Assembly (NCBI GenBank): GCA_964638865.1
Contig: CAZXBG010000052.1
Coordinates: 1 to 22,774 of the forward strand
DNA length: 22,774 nt
Direction of reading: 5' to 3'
DNA from: UBA7236 sp964638865
GTDB taxonomy: Bacteria; Bacteroidota; Bacteroidia; Chitinophagales; BACL12
Shown in pieces: positions 1 to 9,003 of the stretch; the first letter of the stretch is position 1; every line of letters begins with the position of its first letter. The notes under the pieces were generated by a model. It was not told the DNA's origin, searched no databases, and saw only the letters and a list, made by a program, of their open reading frames with translations. The position numbers and the translations under genes are program-made.

Positions 1-2
1 AA

Positions 3-164
3 TTTAAAATGGGTGCCCAGGTCCACGGTTCAGGTGGTGTTCTGCGGATATACCACGACTCTGTTGCCTGTGCAAATAATTGGGTTCCGGAAATTAAACA
101 AATAATTAAAACAAAAATGAAAAGGGAAGAGCGGTATTTCATAATGCATGGTTTTATTCCTTAA
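3..164 (+). CDS. C-terminal end of an unrecognised protein (5' partial)
   Basis: An open frame enters from the left edge and runs 53 codons to TAA at 162-164. The reading (FKMGAQVHGSGGV... ending ...RYFIMHGFIP) has a mixed composition that looks coding rather than low-complexity, and the other two plus frames close sooner, within 105 bases. It is followed by two hairpins, as expected for the 3' end of a gene convergent with hppA. An ATG at 9-11 could also make it a 51-residue protein, but the frame being open to the very edge makes a truncated longer gene more likely. I do not recognise the family and assign no function. Confidence 0.45.
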   Translation, partial: FKMGAQVHGSGGVLRIYHDSVACANNWVPEIKQIIKTKMKREERYFIMHGFIP

Positions 165-183
165 AGATACAGTATGATTTGTA

Positions 184-203
184 TCCTAATAATTGCATTA
201 GGA
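184..203 (+). terminator. Small hairpin after the left-edge gene
   Basis: TCCTAAT (184-190) and ATTAGGA (197-203) form a perfect 7-bp stem around a 6-base loop, 20 bases after the stop of the left-edge frame. It is followed by an A/T-rich stretch but not a clean T run, so it may help termination or protect the 3' end rather than act as a strong terminator. Confidence 0.4.
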
Positions 204-213
204 AAATATAAAA

Positions 214-260
214 TATTTGATCAGCATCGGTCACCAGATGGTAAAAATGCTGATCAAATA
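214..260. terminator. Bidirectional terminator-like hairpin between convergent genes
   Basis: TATTTGATCAGCAT (214-227) is exactly inverted at 247-260, giving a 14-bp stem with a 19-base loop. It sits between the plus-strand partial gene and the end of hppA on the minus strand. T-rich sequence follows in both directions (TTATTTT on the plus strand, TTTTATATTTT on the minus strand), so one element could serve both converging genes. The stem is AT-rich around a GATCAGC core, so termination strength is uncertain. Confidence 0.6.
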
Positions 261-290
261 AATGTTATTTTAACGGTAGTGGATAGGAAA

Positions 291-2411
<2,121 letters not shown>

Positions 2412-2436
2412 AGAATTGGATTAATTTAAGAGGCGG

Positions 2437-2444
2437 CAAAGGTA
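2437..2444 (-). promoter_or_regulatory. Candidate Bacteroidota -7 promoter element for hppA
   Basis: Read on the minus strand this is TACCTTTG, an exact match to the Bacteroidota -7 consensus TAnnTTTG. Nineteen bases further upstream on the minus strand is TTTT, one base off the -33 consensus TTTG. It lies 25 bases before the hppA start, implying a short leader. Confidence 0.5.
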
Positions 2445-2636
2445 GGCATAAGCACTTGGAAAGAAAAACATCCGCATTTCTTTTAGCCCTTTTTTTTTAT
2501 ATTTTTTTATAGGACTCGCATCTGGTTTGATTTTTATTCTTATTAAAATCCATTTTAATCATCATTAACAGGCGTTTTATTACTAAAAATTTCAAAATGT
2601 TGTATTTTGAGCCCGAATTTATAATCAAGATTAATT

Positions 2637-4283
2637 ATGGCACAACAAAAAGAAGCTTGGGGATCACGCTTGGGGCTAATTTTGGCAATGGCAGGAAATG
2701 CTGTTGGGTTAGGAAATTTCCTTCGATTTCCTGTTCAGGCAATTCAGAATGGCGGCGGAGCATTTATTATCCCTTATCTGGTGTGTTTTTTATTGATGGG
2801 AATTCCACTGCTGTGGGTAGAATGGGCTTCCGGTAGATTTGGCGGTGCAAGCGGAAATCACTCTACTCCATTCATACTTAATAATATGGATAAAAGAAGA
2901 TTTTGGAAATATATCGGTGTATTCGGAATCTTCACAAATCTCGCTGTTGCAGCATATTATTGTTATTTGGAAAGTTGGACATTATCCTGGGTGTGGCATA
3001 CAATTACGCGCTCCTTCAGCGGTCAAAGCCAGGAGGAAGTTGCATCCTTTTTTACAAATTATGTATCCCTGGGCTCCTCGGAACCTATTATATTTTGGGT
3101 CATCTGTTTAATTTTAAATACCTGGATTTTATCAAAAGGATTGAGCGGTGGTGTTGAAAAAGTTGCAAAAATCGGTATGCCATTATTAATTGTTTTCGGA
3201 GTATTTCTGGCAATAATGGGTATTTCTCTCCAGTCAGGATCGCATGGCGCAATCAATGGAGGCTCTGTTGGTCTGAACTTTTTATGGACGCCTGATTTTT
3301 CTACTATTTGGAACCCTAAGGTTTGGCTTGCAGCGGCCGGGCAAATATTTTTTACACTTTCTGTCGGTATGGGTTCCATTCAATGTTATGCGTCTTATGT
3401 GCGTAAAAAAGATGACATTGCACTAAATGCAATGAGTGCCGGATGGATGAACGAGTTTGTGGAAGTTGTTTTAGGTGCCGCAATTATAATTCCTATTTCC
3501 GTTGGTTATTTGGGTATTGACAGAGTAGTAGAACTTACCCAAAGCGGTGGACTTGGCCTTGGATTCAGAACATTGCCATTTTTATTTGAACAATGGGGAA
3601 CAGTGTTGGCAATAATTTGTGGTGTTTTTTGGTTCGGATTATTATTTTTTGCAGGTATAACATCTTCACTTGCTATGGGAACTCCCTGGATGGGATTTAT
3701 GCGCGATGAATTTGGATGGAGCCGACAAAAAGGAGCCTGGAGTTTTGGTGCAATAGTTCTAATATTAGGTCTGCCTACTGTTTTGTTTTTTAATCAGGGT
3801 GTATTTGATGAGTATGACTATTGGGCAGGAACAGTTTCATTAGTTGTTTTTGCACTTGCGGAGATCATACTATTTTCATGGGTTTTTGGAATGAACAGGG
3901 GATGGGCGGAAATTAATTCGGGAAGTGATATTAAAATTCCTAAGGTTTTCCGATTTGTAATTAAATGGGTAACACCTTTTATGTTGTTATTTGTTTTTTT
4001 GGGAGCATTAATTACACCAAAAGGAAACGATTGGGTAGGGGCATTCAGCAATGGATGGCAACTGGACAACAGTTCCATTATAAAACAAATAACGAATAGT
4101 GGTTTACGAGAGCAAATTTCTACTGCTCAGGCTGCAGGAGATCTGGAAACAGTAGCAATACTCGATGAAAAATTATTGTATATTACAGGAGCCAGATTAT
4201 TACTGCTGGCTGTATTTTTAGGTATTGGATATTTGGTATTTATAGCATACCGTAAACGTTTAAAACAAGGGAGGATAGCATGA
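2637..4283 (+). CDS. Sodium:neurotransmitter-symporter family (NSS/SLC6) amino-acid transporter
   Basis: A 548-residue polytopic inner-membrane protein of the LeuT-fold NSS family, which couples sodium entry to uptake of amino acids or similar solutes. Helix 1 carries the family signature GNAVGLGNFLRFP (20-32), containing the unwound substrate/sodium site, followed by NGGGAF (38-43). Helix 6 has FFTLSVGMGSI and the conserved YASYVRK (251-257). The rest is repeated hydrophobic segments with a short basic C-terminus (AYRKRLKQ). ATG at 2637 fits the usual N-terminus (short polar stretch, then WGSRLG). It diverges from hppA across a 225-base gap. Its last codon overlaps the start of a 47-codon MetS-like gene, an arrangement known for bacterial NSS methionine/alanine importers such as MetPS of Corynebacterium. 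Substrate cannot be read from sequence; a neutral amino acid is a reasonable guess. Confidence 0.95.
   Translation: MAQQKEAWGSRLGLILAMAGNAVGLGNFLRFPVQAIQNGGGAFIIPYLVCFLLMGIPLLWVEWASGRFGGASGNHSTPFILNNMDKRRFWKYIGVFGIFTNLAVAAYYCYLESWTLSWVWHTITRSFSGQSQEEVASFFTNYVSLGSSEPIIFWVICLILNTWILSKGLSGGVEKVAKIGMPLLIVFGVFLAIMGISLQSGSHGAINGGSVGLNFLWTPDFSTIWNPKVWLAAAGQIFFTLSVGMGSIQCYASYVRKKDDIALNAMSAGWMNEFVEVVLGAAIIIPISVGYLGIDRVVELTQSGGLGLGFRTLPFLFEQWGTVLAIICGVFWFGLLFFAGITSSLAMGTPWMGFMRDEFGWSRQKGAWSFGAIVLILGLPTVLFFNQGVFDEYDYWAGTVSLVVFALAEIILFSWVFGMNRGWAEINSGSDIKIPKVFRFVIKWVTPFMLLFVFLGALITPKGNDWVGAFSNGWQLDNSSIIKQITNSGLREQISTAQAAGDLETVAILDEKLLYITGARLLLLAVFLGIGYLVFIAYRKRLKQGRIA
4269..4274 (+). promoter_or_regulatory. 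Strong Shine-Dalgarno before the MetS-like gene
   Basis: GGGAGG lies 5 bases before the ATG at 4280, inside the 3' end of the transporter frame. It is one of very few good anti-16S matches in front of a start in this window, and it supports the short overlapping frame as a translated gene. Confidence 0.6.
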
Positions 4284-4423
4284 GTTCAGCAGCTTTAATA
4301 ATGATGATCACTACGATCGCAGTCGTGACATGTGTTACAGGATATTTCTTTTATCTGGTTTTGAAAACACCACCTAAGTCGGAACCGGATTCGTATGAGG
4401 ATAATGATGATGAAAAAAGATAA
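4280..4423 (+). CDS. MetS-like small accessory subunit of the NSS transporter
   Basis: A 47-codon frame (MSSAALIMMITTIAVV..., ending ...SYEDNDDEKR) encodes one hydrophobic segment at about residues 4-28 and a short acidic hydrophilic tail containing KTPPKSEPDSY. This is the layout of the MetS-type single-helix small subunits found next to bacterial NSS transporters. The start ATG at 4280 overlaps the transporter stop TGA at 4281-4283 (ATGA), so translation is probably coupled. A strong Shine-Dalgarno-like GGGAGG (4269-4274) precedes it, which is unusual here because most genes in this window have none. Position, size and topology support a real subunit. Naming rests on resemblance to the family; a role in methionine or alanine uptake is not shown. 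Confidence 0.72.
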   Translation: MSSAALIMMITTIAVVTCVTGYFFYLVLKTPPKSEPDSYEDNDDEKR

Positions 4424-4550
4424 AGAATTAATGTAGATTTATTCTTAGAAAGTGATCACATTGATGAAATTGTGATATCTTAAAGTTATTTTTATTGGAT
4501 AATAATATATAACGGGGGTTATTTATTTAACAGTTAAATGGAAAGCTGTG

Positions 4551-5519
4551 ATGAGGAACCTGAAAAAACTAACCCGGAATTATTTTATTTTTTCCAAAAA
4601 GGAAAGAAATGTTGCACTATACCTCGCATTTTGTATCTTAACAATTACGTTTTTACCAACTATACAAAAACAGTTTTTCCGCACTGAAAGGAAAACTAAT
4701 TTCGAGGCACTTCAACCGCTTTTTATAAGTTTTCCTGTTGAAGACGAAAGTTCATTTGAAAATAATAAAAGTGTTGTGGAATTTAAGCAACGATATGATG
4801 AAGATCAGTATACTAAACCTTATTATCCTCAAAACAAATCAAATACCTTTAAATCATCACAACAAGTTCAATTATTTGTTTTTGATCCCAATGTTATAAC
4901 AGTTGAACAATGGAAACAATTGGGAATTACTTCCTGGATGGCAGAGCGCATAATTAATTATCGTAACAAAGGCGGTAAATTCAAAAAAAAAGAAGATCTC
5001 CTGAAAACTTATGGATTTACAAATGAAGATTTTATTCGTTTGGAAAAATATATTGAAATAGATACATCTCAATTTATTGTTCAAAAGAGTTTCACTAAAA
5101 ATCAAACGATATTAAATGGAGAACAAAAAATTACCGAGGTAAATACTGCCAATAAAGAACAACTGATGTCGTTGGGTTTTTCAGCAGATAATGCAATCAG
5201 GATCATAAAATTTAAAGAAAGTGCCGGAGGAATTTATTCAATAGATCAATTGAACACCGTTTTTGGGATTGATATGGAATCGCTTGAAAATGCCAGAACA
5301 TTTTTAACAATTGATGTCAGTCAATTAAATAAGATGAATATCAACACAATTTCATTTGAACAACTCGCAAATCATGCGTATATTTCGGATGAATTAGCAC
5401 AGTCAATTATTGATTACAGAAGTTTAACAGGGAAATTTTATGCAATCACCGAATTGATGAAAGTAAAAGGAATGTACCCATCCTTATATGAAAAATTGAA
5501 ACCGTATTTGATATTATGA
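4551..5519 (+). CDS. Membrane-anchored protein with three tandem ComEA-type helix-hairpin-helix units
   Basis: A 322-residue protein: a basic N-terminus, one membrane helix at about 21-38, a polar linker to about 105, then three helix-hairpin-helix units at roughly 111-170, 197-255 and 262-321. Each unit has the pattern of a short entry strand, a leucine/glycine turn, a helix with IIxYR or IIKFK, a Gly-rich turn (KGGKF, AGGIY, TGKF) and a following helix. This fold binds DNA backbone non-specifically in ComEA, the DNA-uptake receptor, so a role at the cell surface or periplasmic face is plausible but unproven; the basic N-terminus before the helix suggests the repeats face outward. I chose ATG 4551 over the in-frame GTG three bases earlier; neither has a ribosome site. 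The stop TGA (5517-5519) overlaps the apt start. Confidence 0.85.
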   Translation: MRNLKKLTRNYFIFSKKERNVALYLAFCILTITFLPTIQKQFFRTERKTNFEALQPLFISFPVEDESSFENNKSVVEFKQRYDEDQYTKPYYPQNKSNTFKSSQQVQLFVFDPNVITVEQWKQLGITSWMAERIINYRNKGGKFKKKEDLLKTYGFTNEDFIRLEKYIEIDTSQFIVQKSFTKNQTILNGEQKITEVNTANKEQLMSLGFSADNAIRIIKFKESAGGIYSIDQLNTVFGIDMESLENARTFLTIDVSQLNKMNINTISFEQLANHAYISDELAQSIIDYRSLTGKFYAITELMKVKGMYPSLYEKLKPYLIL

Positions 5520-6046
5520 ATATTGAACAAAAAATAAAAAATGCAATTCGCGATGTAGCTGATTTTCCTCAGGAGGGAGTTGTATTTAAAGATGTTACCC
5601 CGCTTTTGGCAGACCCGGAACTTTCCAATGAGATAGTAGAGGAAATGATAAAAAAAACGGCTCACTTGAAAATTGATGCAGTAGTTGCCATTGAAAGCCG
5701 TGGATTTCTCTATGGATTTTTACTTGCAAATAAATTGAATGTTCCCTTTATTCCCGTTCGCAAAAAAGGAAAGCTGCCGGGTGAAACAGTCGAATTTTCT
5801 TATGATTTGGAATATGGATCAGCAACGGTTGAGATTCACAGCATGGATATAAAACCAGGATGGAATATTCTCATTCATGACGATCTTCTTGCAACAGGTG
5901 GAACTGCCCATGCCGCCGCCGAATTAATAAGAATGCAAAATGCACATGTCGCTGCTTTTGCATTTGTTATTGAACTTTCCTTCCTTCACGGTATTAATAA
6001 ATTGAAAACTTATAGCGATAATATTGTTTCATTGGTTACCTATTGA
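5516..6046 (+). CDS. apt: Adenine phosphoribosyltransferase
   Basis: A cytosolic 176-residue purine-salvage enzyme that joins adenine and PRPP to give AMP and pyrophosphate. It has normal family length and order: the adenine-side loop FPQEGVVFKDVTP (17-29), ESRGF (60-64), the flexible loop RKKGKLPGE (82-90), and the PRPP-binding motif ILIHDDLLATGGTA (118-131) with the acidic pair Asp-122/Asp-123. The only small departure is His-121, where Val or another hydrophobic residue is common. The start ATG overlaps the stop of the upstream helix-hairpin-helix gene (ATGA), so the two are probably translated from one message, although no functional link is known. The PPi it makes could be consumed by the pyrophosphatase upstream, but that is not a specific connection. 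Confidence 0.97.
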   Translation: MNIEQKIKNAIRDVADFPQEGVVFKDVTPLLADPELSNEIVEEMIKKTAHLKIDAVVAIESRGFLYGFLLANKLNVPFIPVRKKGKLPGETVEFSYDLEYGSATVEIHSMDIKPGWNILIHDDLLATGGTAHAAAELIRMQNAHVAAFAFVIELSFLHGINKLKTYSDNIVSLVTY

Positions 6047-6076
6047 TAATTTTACACTCTTTTTAATTTCAGGCAT

Positions 6077-7216
6077 ATGGAAATGGATGTGATAGATAAT
6101 TTAGCAATGATTACGGAATCTGCAAAAAACTTTGCAGACAAACATATACGACCGAAAATGATGGAATGGGATGAATCTCAGCACTTTCCGGTAGATCTTT
6201 TTAAAAAAGCTGGTGAATTGGGACTCATGGGAGTTTTAGTACCGGAACAATACGGTGGAGCAGGCTTAGGATATCAGGAGTACGTAAAAATAATTGATGA
6301 GATTTCCGCAGTATGTGGATCGATAGGGCTATCTATTGCTGCACATAATTCACTTTGTACGGGTCATATTCTCGCTTTTGGAAACGAATCGCAAAAATTA
6401 CGTTATTTACCCAAACTCGCTTCAGGAACCTGGATTGGCGCATGGGGTTTAACAGAACCCAATACAGGGAGCGATGCCGGAAATATGCAATGCACTGCAA
6501 AACAAGAGGGCGACAATTGGGTTATAAATGGAACCAAATGCTGGATCACCCATGGAAAATCATGTGATGTGATGGTAGTTATAGCCAGAACAGGCGCTCC
6601 AAGAACTCCAAAAAATTGTACTGCTTTCATTGTCGAAAAAGGAGCTCCCGGATTTAGTGCAGGAAAAAAGGAAAATAAATTAGGCATGCGGGCAAGTGAG
6701 ACCACGGAAGTGATCTTCGATAATTTTGTAATTTCAGATGCTCAACGTATGGGTGAAGTTGGGGATGGATTTCAACAAGCAATGAAAGTATTGGATGGCG
6801 GCAGAATTTCTATTGCTGCACTTAGTCTTGGAATTGCAAAAGGTGCATACAGAGCTGCATTAAATTACTCAAAAGAAAGATATCAATTCGATCAGCCTAT
6901 ATCCAGTTTTCAGGGCATTTCCTTTAAACTTGCTGATATGGCAACTAAAATTGAAGCGGCGGAACTGCTCACCATGAAAGCCGCAGATCTTAAAAATAAA
7001 GGCCAAAAAGTAACCACCGCTTCAGCAATGGCAAAATATTATGCATCGGAAGTAGCGGTAAGTGTTGCTAACGATGCGGTTCAGATTTTTGGCGGATATG
7101 GATATACAAAAGATTTTCCCGTGGAAAAATTTTATCGCGATGCAAAATTGTGCACTATTGGGGAAGGAACTTCCGAGATCCAGAAGCTTGTAATCGCCAG
7201 AGAAGTGTTGCGGTAA
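6077..7216 (+). CDS. Acyl-CoA dehydrogenase (short/medium-chain type)
   Basis: A 379-residue flavoprotein of the acyl-CoA dehydrogenase family, which introduces the alpha-beta double bond into acyl-CoA and passes electrons to electron-transfer flavoprotein. The N-terminal helical domain is followed by the FAD/substrate stretch GAWGLTEPNTGSDAG (121-135) and WITHG (156-160), the C-terminal domain by QIFGGYGYTKDFPVE (336-350) and the IGEGTSEIQ motif, where Glu-363 is the expected catalytic base in the butyryl-CoA dehydrogenase position. This places it with short-chain or branched-chain enzymes; exact substrate is uncertain. It starts 30 bases after apt with no clear terminator or promoter between, so it may be co-transcribed. 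ATG 6077 is preferred; an in-frame ATG two codons on is equally possible. Confidence 0.95.
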   Translation: MEMDVIDNLAMITESAKNFADKHIRPKMMEWDESQHFPVDLFKKAGELGLMGVLVPEQYGGAGLGYQEYVKIIDEISAVCGSIGLSIAAHNSLCTGHILAFGNESQKLRYLPKLASGTWIGAWGLTEPNTGSDAGNMQCTAKQEGDNWVINGTKCWITHGKSCDVMVVIARTGAPRTPKNCTAFIVEKGAPGFSAGKKENKLGMRASETTEVIFDNFVISDAQRMGEVGDGFQQAMKVLDGGRISIAALSLGIAKGAYRAALNYSKERYQFDQPISSFQGISFKLADMATKIEAAELLTMKAADLKNKGQKVTTASAMAKYYASEVAVSVANDAVQIFGGYGYTKDFPVEKFYRDAKLCTIGEGTSEIQKLVIAREVLR

Positions 7217-7261
7217 CTAAATCATTTTTTACACGTATTAGGATTTTTAAATACATATGCA

Positions 7262-7269
7262 TATTTTTG
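7262..7269 (+). promoter_or_regulatory. Candidate -7 promoter element for rpsU
   Basis: TATTTTTG is an exact TAnnTTTG match, 22 bases before the rpsU ATG and within the 75-base gap after the acyl-CoA dehydrogenase. No good TTTG is visible at -33. It would start the translation-related cluster independently of the metabolic genes upstream. Confidence 0.5.
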
Positions 7270-7291
7270 CAGTCCCAAAATAAAAAAAATA

Positions 7292-7489
7292 ATGTTAATA
7301 ATCGACGCAAGAGAAGTTGAATCAATAGACAAAGCGCTAAAGAATTACAAGAAAAAATTTGAAAAGGCCGGTATCGTTAAGGAATTGCGCCGCAGACAAG
7401 CTTTTTCAAAGCCATCTATTGATCGCCGACAAGAGATCATTAAAGCACGCTACAAACAAAAGTTTGTAACAGTGGCTAATCAGGGGTAA
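7292..7489 (+). CDS. rpsU: 30S ribosomal protein S21
   Basis: A 65-residue, highly basic protein with the S21 pattern: a short N-terminal strand (MLIIDAREVESIDKAL), then KKKFEKAGIVKELRRRQ and a basic C-terminal helix (KPSIDRRQEIIKARYKQK). S21 binds near the 3' end of 16S rRNA on the small-subunit platform. In Bacteroidota, S21 belongs to the group of proteins reported to hold the anti-Shine-Dalgarno end away from mRNA, which fits the lack of Shine-Dalgarno sequences before most genes here. It is followed by xerC and hpf, a conserved neighbourhood in this phylum. Confidence 0.95.
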   Translation: MLIIDAREVESIDKALKNYKKKFEKAGIVKELRRRQAFSKPSIDRRQEIIKARYKQKFVTVANQG

Positions 7490-7502
7490 TTTATAACCCG
7501 TG

Positions 7503-7510
7503 TAATTTTG
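7503..7510 (+). promoter_or_regulatory. Candidate -7 promoter element before xerC
   Basis: TAATTTTG matches TAnnTTTG exactly, 13 bases after the rpsU stop and 41 bases before the xerC ATG. No matching -33 element is seen at the usual distance, so this may be a weak internal promoter or chance. Confidence 0.35.
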
Positions 7511-7550
7511 GTGTAACTGCCTGTTTTTAGGAACAAACTCAATTAATTTG

Positions 7551-8456
7551 ATGCAAAAAGAGGGCTTTTACGCATATTTACAATACGAGAAACGGTACAG
7601 TCTCAATACAATTGAGGCCTATAAAAACGATATCTCACAATTCTCCGCTTTTTTGTTAAATGAATATCCGGGCTCAAATCCGAACCTTACTGACGTGCAT
7701 CACAAACAGATCAGGGCATGGGTAGTAAGTCTTATGAATGATAAGATCAAAGCCAAAAGCGTTAACCGAAAAATTTCTTCCCTAAAAACCTACTTTAAAT
7801 ATCTGCTTCGCACAGAATCAATCACCAAAAATCCGATGTTAAAGGTGGTTGCCCCTAAAACGCCCAAAAATTTACCACTCTTTGTAGAAAAGGGAAATAT
7901 GGAAAATGTTTTTGAAAATATTGATTCCATATACTCTGAAAATACAGAATTGGAACGATTTATAAAGATTCGTGATCTGCTGATCATCGAATTATTGTAT
8001 TCTACCGGAATGCGGCGAACTGAGTTGCTTGGACTATCCGATAATTCATTCGATCACTCCCAAAGGAATGTTAAAGTGCTTGGTAAAGGAAATAAAGAAC
8101 GCATTATTCCTGTTAGTAAAGACCTGATTGAATTAATAGACACCTATTTAACAAGTCGTAATAAATTATTTGGCGTCACATCCTGTTTTATAATTACTGA
8201 TTCGGGAAAGAAACCCTATCCTAAAATGATTTATAATATCGTAAACAGGATATTGCAATTTGTAACAACACTAACCAGAAAAAGTCCGCATGTTTTGCGA
8301 CATACTTTTGCAACCCATTTATCCAATAATGGAGCAGAACTTAATGCCATAAAGGAATTGTTAGGGCATGCAAGTTTAGCATCCACACAGGTTTACACCC
8401 ATAACACGATCGATCAACTAAAAAACATACATCATCTCGCTCACCCAAAAGGGTAA
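7551..8456 (+). CDS. xerC: XerC/XerD-type tyrosine recombinase
   Basis: A 301-residue site-specific recombinase expected to resolve chromosome dimers at dif with a partner Xer protein. The N-terminal SAM-like DNA-binding domain spans about 1-90 (LNTIEAYKNDISQF near its start) and the catalytic domain follows. The full catalytic set is visible: Arg-155 (STGMRRTEL), Lys-179 (VLGKGNKER), His-247 and Arg-250 (HVLRHTFATHL), His-273 (LLGHASL) and nucleophile Tyr-282 (VYTH). The length is that of chromosomal Xer proteins rather than phage integrases, and its place between rpsU and hpf is the usual Bacteroidota context, so it is a housekeeping gene and not a mobile-element integrase. ATG 7551 is chosen over the TTG just before. 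XerC versus XerD cannot be settled from one sequence. Confidence 0.92.
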   Translation: MQKEGFYAYLQYEKRYSLNTIEAYKNDISQFSAFLLNEYPGSNPNLTDVHHKQIRAWVVSLMNDKIKAKSVNRKISSLKTYFKYLLRTESITKNPMLKVVAPKTPKNLPLFVEKGNMENVFENIDSIYSENTELERFIKIRDLLIIELLYSTGMRRTELLGLSDNSFDHSQRNVKVLGKGNKERIIPVSKDLIELIDTYLTSRNKLFGVTSCFIITDSGKKPYPKMIYNIVNRILQFVTTLTRKSPHVLRHTFATHLSNNGAELNAIKELLGHASLASTQVYTHNTIDQLKNIHHLAHPKG

Positions 8457-8484
8457 GCTTATATTAAACAGAAAAATAAAGAAT

Positions 8485-8784
8485 ATGGAAGTGAAAGTAC
8501 AATCAATTCATTTTGATGCTGATCAAAGATTATTAGACCTGATAGATCAAAAAATGGTAAAAATTGAGAAACTGGAACCAAATGCAACCGATATACAGGT
8601 ATTTTTGCGTCTGGATGCCTCGAATGGTGGAATTCATGAAAAAATTGCGGAGATCAAAGTAAATCTTCCGGGAAAAATAATCTTTTCAAAAGAACACAGC
8701 GGAAGCTTTGAAGAATCGTTTGAAGGCGCATTGGATAACGTTTTGACCCAGATCAAAAAACATAAGGAGAAGCTTCGCGTTTAA
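8485..8784 (+). CDS. hpf: Short ribosome hibernation-promoting factor (HPF/RaiA family)
   Basis: A 99-residue protein of the HPF/YfiA family with the beta-alpha-beta-beta-beta-alpha order: VKVQSIHFDADQRL, a helix with DLIDQKMVKIEKL, strands including DIQVFLRLD and EIKVNLPGKIIFS, then a C-terminal helix (FEGALDNVLTQIKKHKEKL). It binds the decoding region of the small subunit and shuts down or stores ribosomes in slow growth. There is no C-terminal dimerisation domain, so it is the short form. It starts 28 bases after xerC. The next transcription unit (tRNAs) begins after a separate promoter, so rpsU-xerC-hpf probably form one operon. Confidence 0.93.
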   Translation: MEVKVQSIHFDADQRLLDLIDQKMVKIEKLEPNATDIQVFLRLDASNGGIHEKIAEIKVNLPGKIIFSKEHSGSFEESFEGALDNVLTQIKKHKEKLRV

Positions 8785-8846
8785 GCTGCAATAAAAAATC
8801 ATTCCAATTTTTTTCAAAGTTTTACACATTCCATTAAAAAGCTTCG

Positions 8847-8854
8847 TATATTTG
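8847..8854 (+). promoter_or_regulatory. Candidate promoter of the tRNA-tuf operon
   Basis: TATATTTG is an exact TAnnTTTG match, 68 bases before tRNA-Thr and 62 bases after hpf ends. An upstream TTTTAC at 8820-8825 is a possible but poorly spaced -33 element. Transcription should start around 8858-8862, at the base of the following hairpin. Confidence 0.55.
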
Positions 8855-8856
8855 CA

Positions 8857-8885
8857 CACATTTTCCAAAAAGCATGGAAAATGTG
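8857..8885 (+). other. Perfect hairpin at the expected 5' end of the tRNA transcript
   Basis: CACATTTTCCA (8857-8867) is exactly inverted at 8875-8885, giving an 11-bp stem with a 7-base loop (AAAAGCA). It begins two bases after the TATATTTGC promoter motif, so it would form at the very start of the message. There is no T run behind it, which argues against a terminator. It could protect the 5' end, be a processing site, or act as the hairpin partner of the boxA-like motif eight bases downstream. Confidence 0.6.
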
Positions 8886-8892
8886 GTTAAAA

Positions 8893-8902
8893 TTCTTTGA
8901 AA
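8893..8902 (+). promoter_or_regulatory. boxA-like motif, copy 1 of 3
   Basis: TTCTTTGAAA lies between the leader hairpin and tRNA-Thr. The same 10-mer occurs at 9098-9107 and 9351-9360. It resembles boxA, the NusB/S10-binding antitermination signal (E. coli core CTCTTTAA), and similar TTCTTTGA sequences occur in Bacteroidota rRNA operons. Function is inferred. Confidence 0.4.
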
Positions 8903-8921
8903 TTATTTTTTTGGTATAGTG

Positions 8922-8997
8922 GCCAATGTAGCTCAGTTGGTAGAGCTGCTGATTTGTAATCAGCAGGTCGGCGGTTCGAGTCCGTCCATTGGCTCCA
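8922..8997 (+). tRNA. tRNA-Thr (anticodon TGT)
   Basis: The full cloverleaf is visible: acceptor GCCAATG (8922-8928) pairs with CATTGGC (8987-8993), D-arm GCTC-AGTTGGTA-GAGC, anticodon stem GCTGA/TCAGC around loop TTTGTAA (anticodon TGT, reading ACA), and a T-arm with GTTCGAGTC. The discriminator is T-8994 and CCA (8995-8997) is encoded, unlike in the other tRNAs here. It is the first gene after the operon promoter. Confidence 0.97.
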
Positions 8998-9003
8998 GGC
9001 GGA

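Noticed and set aside
3059..3379. Minus-strand frame of 106 codons inside the NSS transporter
   Set aside because: Antisense shadow of membrane-helix codons; no independent support.
4455..4476. ATCACA/TGTGAT inverted pair after the MetS-like gene as a CRP-type operator or terminator
   Set aside because: The half-sites are in the reverse order to a CRP site, the stem is only 6 bp with a 10-base loop, and no clean T run follows.
7551..8456. Tyrosine recombinase as a sign of an integrated mobile element
   Set aside because: Length, catalytic motifs and the rpsU-hpf neighbourhood fit the chromosomal Xer recombinase; no att repeats or cargo genes are nearby and the adjacent tRNAs are intact and in conserved order.
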